NCBI GenBank assembly: GCA_051881715.1
Contig: JBJEQK010000050.1
Coordinates: forward strand, 1 to 15,534
Source of the DNA: UBA1425 sp051881715
GTDB lineage: Bacteria > Bacillota > Clostridia > Oscillospirales > Acutalibacteraceae
Length of the DNA stretch: 15,534 nt
Direction of reading: 5' to 3'
The notes below the pieces were generated by a model. It was not told where the DNA came from and searched no databases. It saw nothing but the letters and a program-made list of their open reading frames with translations. Below, piece by piece: positions 13,716 to 15,534 of the stretch; position 1 is the stretch's first letter, and the number at the start of each line of letters is the position of its first letter. A program made the position numbers and the translations under genes.

Positions 13716-14577
13716 AAAGGAACTCTTCCCGATGACGTTCAAAGAAGTCGAAACTGCGGCGGACATTGGCAAGGTCTGTCCACTTGCGCGGCGTGACAGG
13801 TGTGCTGTCGAGGTCGTAGACGCGCGCCCCCTTCATGGACAGCAGGACGGGGGAATGGGTGGACAGGATGAACTGACAGCCGTAGAAGCGCACGGAATCC
13901 AGGAGGAACTGCGCGAGCTTCTCCTGATTTTCAAAGGATAGGCTGTTTTCCGGCTCATCGAGGAGGTACAGGGCGTCCTGCGTGATCCGCTGGGCGAAAT
14001 ATTGCAGAGCGCTTTCGCCGTTGGACTGCATTTTGGGGTTTGGGGTGAGCCTCGCACGGACGAACTGATTTTTAGATTGCCGTTTTGCATCGGCGTACTC
14101 TTTCCATGCATCGTAATCGTCCAGTCCCTGTAGCCGGCGGGGTGTATTCTTTCGTTCGGCATATTCGTCAAACAGCGCCTGCCGGCGATTGTCGATGCCA
14201 TCATTCATGCACCGCAGATTCAACAAATAGTCGAACACATCATCGCTCGTCACGATATGACTGTTTTCGGGAATGCGCTGATGCTCTGCTTGGCACAAGG
14301 AGACGTATTTCCCGAACAGCGCGGACGAGGAAAAAGGGGCGTTTCGTTTCACGCCGAGAAGGCAGGCGATGATGTTCAGCAGGGTCGTTTTGGCGGAGCC
14401 GTTGCCGCCGTAAAGGATGGTGACAGGCGCAAATTCGGCGGTACGCAGACCCTTTTGCGGAAAGATCTGAAAGGGATAGAGAGTGTCATACATCCGCTCG
14501 TTTACACGGATGAAAAAGTTGAATTCATCATCCGCGGAAGGCAGACAGATGGAACGGACAAACAGATCGTCCTTCAT
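13714..14577 (-). CDS. Lone AAA/ABC-type ATPase with altered Walker A
   Basis: A 287-residue ATP-binding protein of the RecF/SMC/ABC-like AAA group (AAA_21/AAA_15 type). The P-loop is GGNGSAKTT (57-65), where alanine replaces the last glycine of the usual GxGK. An ABC-like signature SNGES is at 185-189. Walker B is LYLLDEPE (203-210) with the catalytic glutamate, followed by the D-loop NSLS and the switch histidine in STHSPVLLS (His241). The helical insertion between P-loop and signature (about 80-180) is shorter than in OLD or SMC proteins, and there is no nuclease or membrane domain. The ATG has GGAGG 7 nt upstream. No partner gene lies next to it. Similar stand-alone ATPases are common in Clostridia but their role is not known to me; defence or repair roles would be guesses. 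Its upstream region is a repeat-like element. Confidence 0.82.
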   Translation of the reverse strand: MKDDLFVRSICLPSADDEFNFFIRVNERMYDTLYPFQIFPQKGLRTAEFAPVTILYGGNGSAKTTLLNIIACLLGVKRNAPFSSSALFGKYVSLCQAEHQRIPENSHIVTSDDVFDYLLNLRCMNDGIDNRRQALFDEYAERKNTPRRLQGLDDYDAWKEYADAKRQSKNQFVRARLTPNPKMQSNGESALQYFAQRITQDALYLLDEPENSLSFENQEKLAQFLLDSVRFYGCQFILSTHSPVLLSMKGARVYDLDSTPVTPRKWTDLANVRRSFDFFERHREEFL

Positions 14578-14606
14578 GGAAAATCCTCCTTTTTGGGTCG
14601 CTTAAA

Positions 14607-14875
14607 TGACAAAGTGAAATTCGGGTAAATACCTTAGTTGCACTTCAAAAAATCGAAAAAGCAGTATTTTGGGCTTTCTATCCTTTTTCGCCTTTGAAAC
14701 CGCAAATTGTAGCATTTTCATCAACAACCCGTCAAGGTCATGCCAACTTCGTTGGTAGCGGCTTCCTCAGGCTCTGAAAATCTTGAAATATCTATTATAT
14801 GCCATACGCTTTTGTCAAAGTGAACTTAGGGTATTTCTCCTTTTTTACCCTAAAAATCCGAACTTCACTTTGGCA
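14607..14875. repeat. MITE-like element with imperfect terminal inverted repeats
   Basis: The left end (14607-14627) begins TGACAAAGTGAAATTCGGGT. The right end, read on the - strand from 14875, begins TGCCAAAGTGAAGTTCGGAT, so 17 of 20 positions agree in inverted orientation. A third related copy, TTGTCAAAGTGAACTTAGGG, sits inside at 14812-14831. It forms a hairpin with the right end: outer arms GTCAAAGTGAA/TTCACTTTGGC and inner arms TTAGGGTA/TACCCTAA. The interior is AT-rich and non-coding, with a small CCAAC-TTC-GTTGG hairpin near 14743. I could not find a clear target duplication. The size, terminal repeats and lack of coding sequence suit a small non-autonomous element, but this is inference. 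Confidence 0.5.
14706..14735 (-). promoter_or_regulatory. Putative promoter of the lone ATPase gene
   Basis: On the - strand TTGACG (14730-14735) and TACAAT (14706-14711) are 18 bp apart, and TGC before the -10 gives an extended -10. The predicted leader to the ATPase start is about 120 nt and runs through the left terminal repeat of the putative element. The promoter itself lies inside that element. Confidence 0.6.
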
Positions 14876-14930
14876 ATTTATGTTTGCTTGATTCTTATTA
14901 TACGCAAAAAGAGTACCATAAAACGGACAG

Positions 14931-14970
14931 TAACAAGCACCCGGTTGCCGAAGCGATCGGGTGCTTGTTA
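14931..14970 (-). terminator. Terminator-like hairpin downstream of ilvE
   Basis: TAACAAGCACCCG (14931-14943) and CGGGTGCTTGTTA (14958-14970) are perfect 13-bp complements. The 14-nt loop pairs further (TTGC/GCGA around CGAA). On the - strand it is followed by a weak T tract (GTTTT, 8-12 nt on). It is the only strong hairpin of terminator form downstream of ilvE, and it now sits about 190 nt from the ilvE stop because of an intervening repeat block. Confidence 0.65.
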
Positions 14971-14971
14971 T

Positions 14972-14983
14972 CTAATGTTTAGT
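14972..14983 (+). repeat. Direct repeat copy 1 (CTAATGTTTAGT)
   Basis: Left copy of the 12-bp direct repeat flanking the palindrome-rich block. It directly follows the terminator-like hairpin. The bases on either side differ from those around copy 2, so the identity is limited to the 12 bp. Confidence 0.7.
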
Positions 14984-15154
14984 TCTTGGAAAATTGTGGG
15001 ATCTGTGCTTCGCATCGGGGAACCCCCGGCGAGGGTTCCCCACACCAAAACAGTCCACCGGACTGTTTTGGCTCCCCTCCTGCGCTTTTGGAATCCGCAA
15101 GCCTTTAAAAAGGCTTGAGCGAAACTTTTCATCCCGCAAAAATCCGTGATGAAC
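14984..15154. repeat. Palindrome-rich repeat block flanked by 12-bp direct repeats
   Basis: A stretch of about 171 bp holds three strong hairpins in a row. They are GGGGAACCC/GGGTTCCCC (15017-15025 and 15033-15041), CCAAAACAGTCC/GGACTGTTTTGG (15045-15056 and 15060-15071), and CAAGCCTTT/AAAGGCTTG (15098-15106 and 15109-15117). It is flanked by identical 12-bp copies of CTAATGTTTAGT at 14972-14983 and 15155-15166, the second of which includes the ilvE stop codon. The layout looks like a small inserted element with a target duplication. The short frames that cross it do not look like genes. Confidence 0.62.
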
Positions 15155-15166
15155 CTAATGTTTAGT
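15155..15166 (+). repeat. Direct repeat copy 2 (CTAATGTTTAGT), overlapping the ilvE stop
   Basis: Right copy of the 12-bp direct repeat. It contains the ilvE stop codon (TTA at 15162-15164 on the + strand) and part of its last aspartate codon, so this copy is probably the ancestral site. Confidence 0.7.
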
Positions 15167-15534
15167 CCACGGGGTAGACCCAGCCGAAGGTGTCCTCGAC
15201 AGTGCCCCACTGGATGCCGGTGAGGGTATCGTACAGCTGCTGGGTGACGGGGCCGATCTTGCCGCCGTTGACGGTGTACTTCTTGTCCTTGTAGCACAGT
15301 TCGCCGATGGGGGAAACGACGGCGGCGGTACCGCAGCCGAACGCCTCTTCGAGGGTGCCGTTTTCCATGGCTTCCACCAGTTCATCCACGCTCAGCAGAC
15401 GCTCCTCCACGGGGATGCCCGCCTTCTTGAGCACGTCGATGCAGGATTTTCTGGTGATGCCGGGCAGGATGGAGCCGGAGAGCATGGGAGTGACGACGGT
15501 GCCGCCGATCTTGAACATGACGTTCATGGCACCG
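15162..15534 (-). CDS. ilvE: Branched-chain amino acid aminotransferase, C-terminal part (5' end outside window)
   Basis: PLP-dependent class IV aminotransferase that interconverts valine, leucine and isoleucine with their keto acids. The window holds the last 123 residues; the frame is open to the edge. They begin GAMNVMFKIGG, then GSILPGITRKSCIDV, where the SILPG-TR loop helps hold the cofactor phosphate. ERLLSVDELVEAMENGTLEE follows, then AFGCGTAAVVSPIGEL, the conserved GTAA-SPIG segment near the substrate carboxylate. This pattern is that of the long BCAT type shared by many bacteria and eukaryotes (about 340-360 residues). The ATG at 15525-15527 is internal, within the conserved MNV motif. 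The catalytic lysine lies upstream, outside the window. Its 3' end abuts the palindromic repeat block. Confidence 0.93.
   Translation of the reverse strand, partial: GAMNVMFKIGGTVVTPMLSGSILPGITRKSCIDVLKKAGIPVEERLLSVDELVEAMENGTLEEAFGCGTAAVVSPIGELCYKDKKYTVNGGKIGPVTQQLYDTLTGIQWGTVEDTFGWVYPVD

Noticed and set aside
14931..14970. The 13-bp perfect hairpin as an attachment site or recombination target
   Set aside because: No integrase or tRNA is nearby, and its place downstream of ilvE is better explained as a terminator.
14783..15118. A 111-codon + strand frame in the gene-free region
   Set aside because: It spans the CAAAGTGAA hairpin, the ilvE terminator hairpin and the palindromic block, has no ribosome site, and its sequence is just translated repeats.
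14578..15161. CRISPR array or tRNA in the gene-free stretch
   Set aside because: The repeats are inverted or too few and unevenly spaced, and no cloverleaf with a TTCGA-type T-loop was found.

Overview
The window looks like a chromosomal segment of a GC-rich, low-to-moderate complexity Gram-positive Clostridia genome, most likely Oscillospiraceae/Ruminococcaceae. This rests on two T-box leaders, strong AAGGAGG-type ribosome sites, TTGACA/TATAAT promoters, a Firmicutes-style LexA box at recA, a four-cysteine ribosomal protein L28, and a recA-recX-rimO-pgsA gene block. The lineage is inferred from protein and signal style, not from a database match. Most of the window is housekeeping. The least explained DNA is the gene-free, AT-richer stretch near the right end (about 14580-15160), which holds two different repeat structures.

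Left part, + strand: the C-terminal half of a UDP-glucose 6-dehydrogenase enters from outside the window. A perfect -35 box and a good -10 box then start a Phe-type T-box leader (specifier TTC) that controls pheS-pheT. A bidirectional hairpin ends that operon and faces an exported LCAT-like alpha/beta hydrolase on the - strand. The hydrolase diverges from a right-handed beta-helix protein of the pectate-lyase-3 type. The two promoters are back to back and partly mirror each other.

Middle, - strand: recA, recX, rimO and pgsA run leftward as one tight block (gaps 3, 19 and 10 nt). The block starts from a promoter with a LexA-like operator. Next comes a separate transcription unit, a Cys-type T-box (specifier TGC) followed by cysE and cysS. 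Its -35 box sits at the very end of the pgsA coding region. This unit couples serine acetylation for cysteine synthesis to charging of tRNA-Cys, both sensed through uncharged tRNA-Cys.

Right part: rpmB (L28) is transcribed rightward, divergent from recA, and ends in a UUCG-loop terminator shared with a convergent lone AAA/ABC-type ATPase gene. That ATPase has an altered Walker A motif. Upstream of it lies a MITE-like element of about 270 bp with imperfect terminal inverted repeats, which seems to carry the ATPase promoter. Further right, a block of about 171 bp made of three hairpins is flanked by 12-bp direct repeats. It sits between the stop codon of a partial branched-chain aminotransferase (ilvE, - strand, running off the window) and what looks like that gene's own terminator, as if a small mobile repeat had landed there.

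I found no complete novel multi-gene system, CRISPR array, tRNA or rRNA. The candidates for something undescribed are the two repeat elements, the exported hydrolase with its divergent beta-helix partner, and the lone ATPase with the Walker A change.
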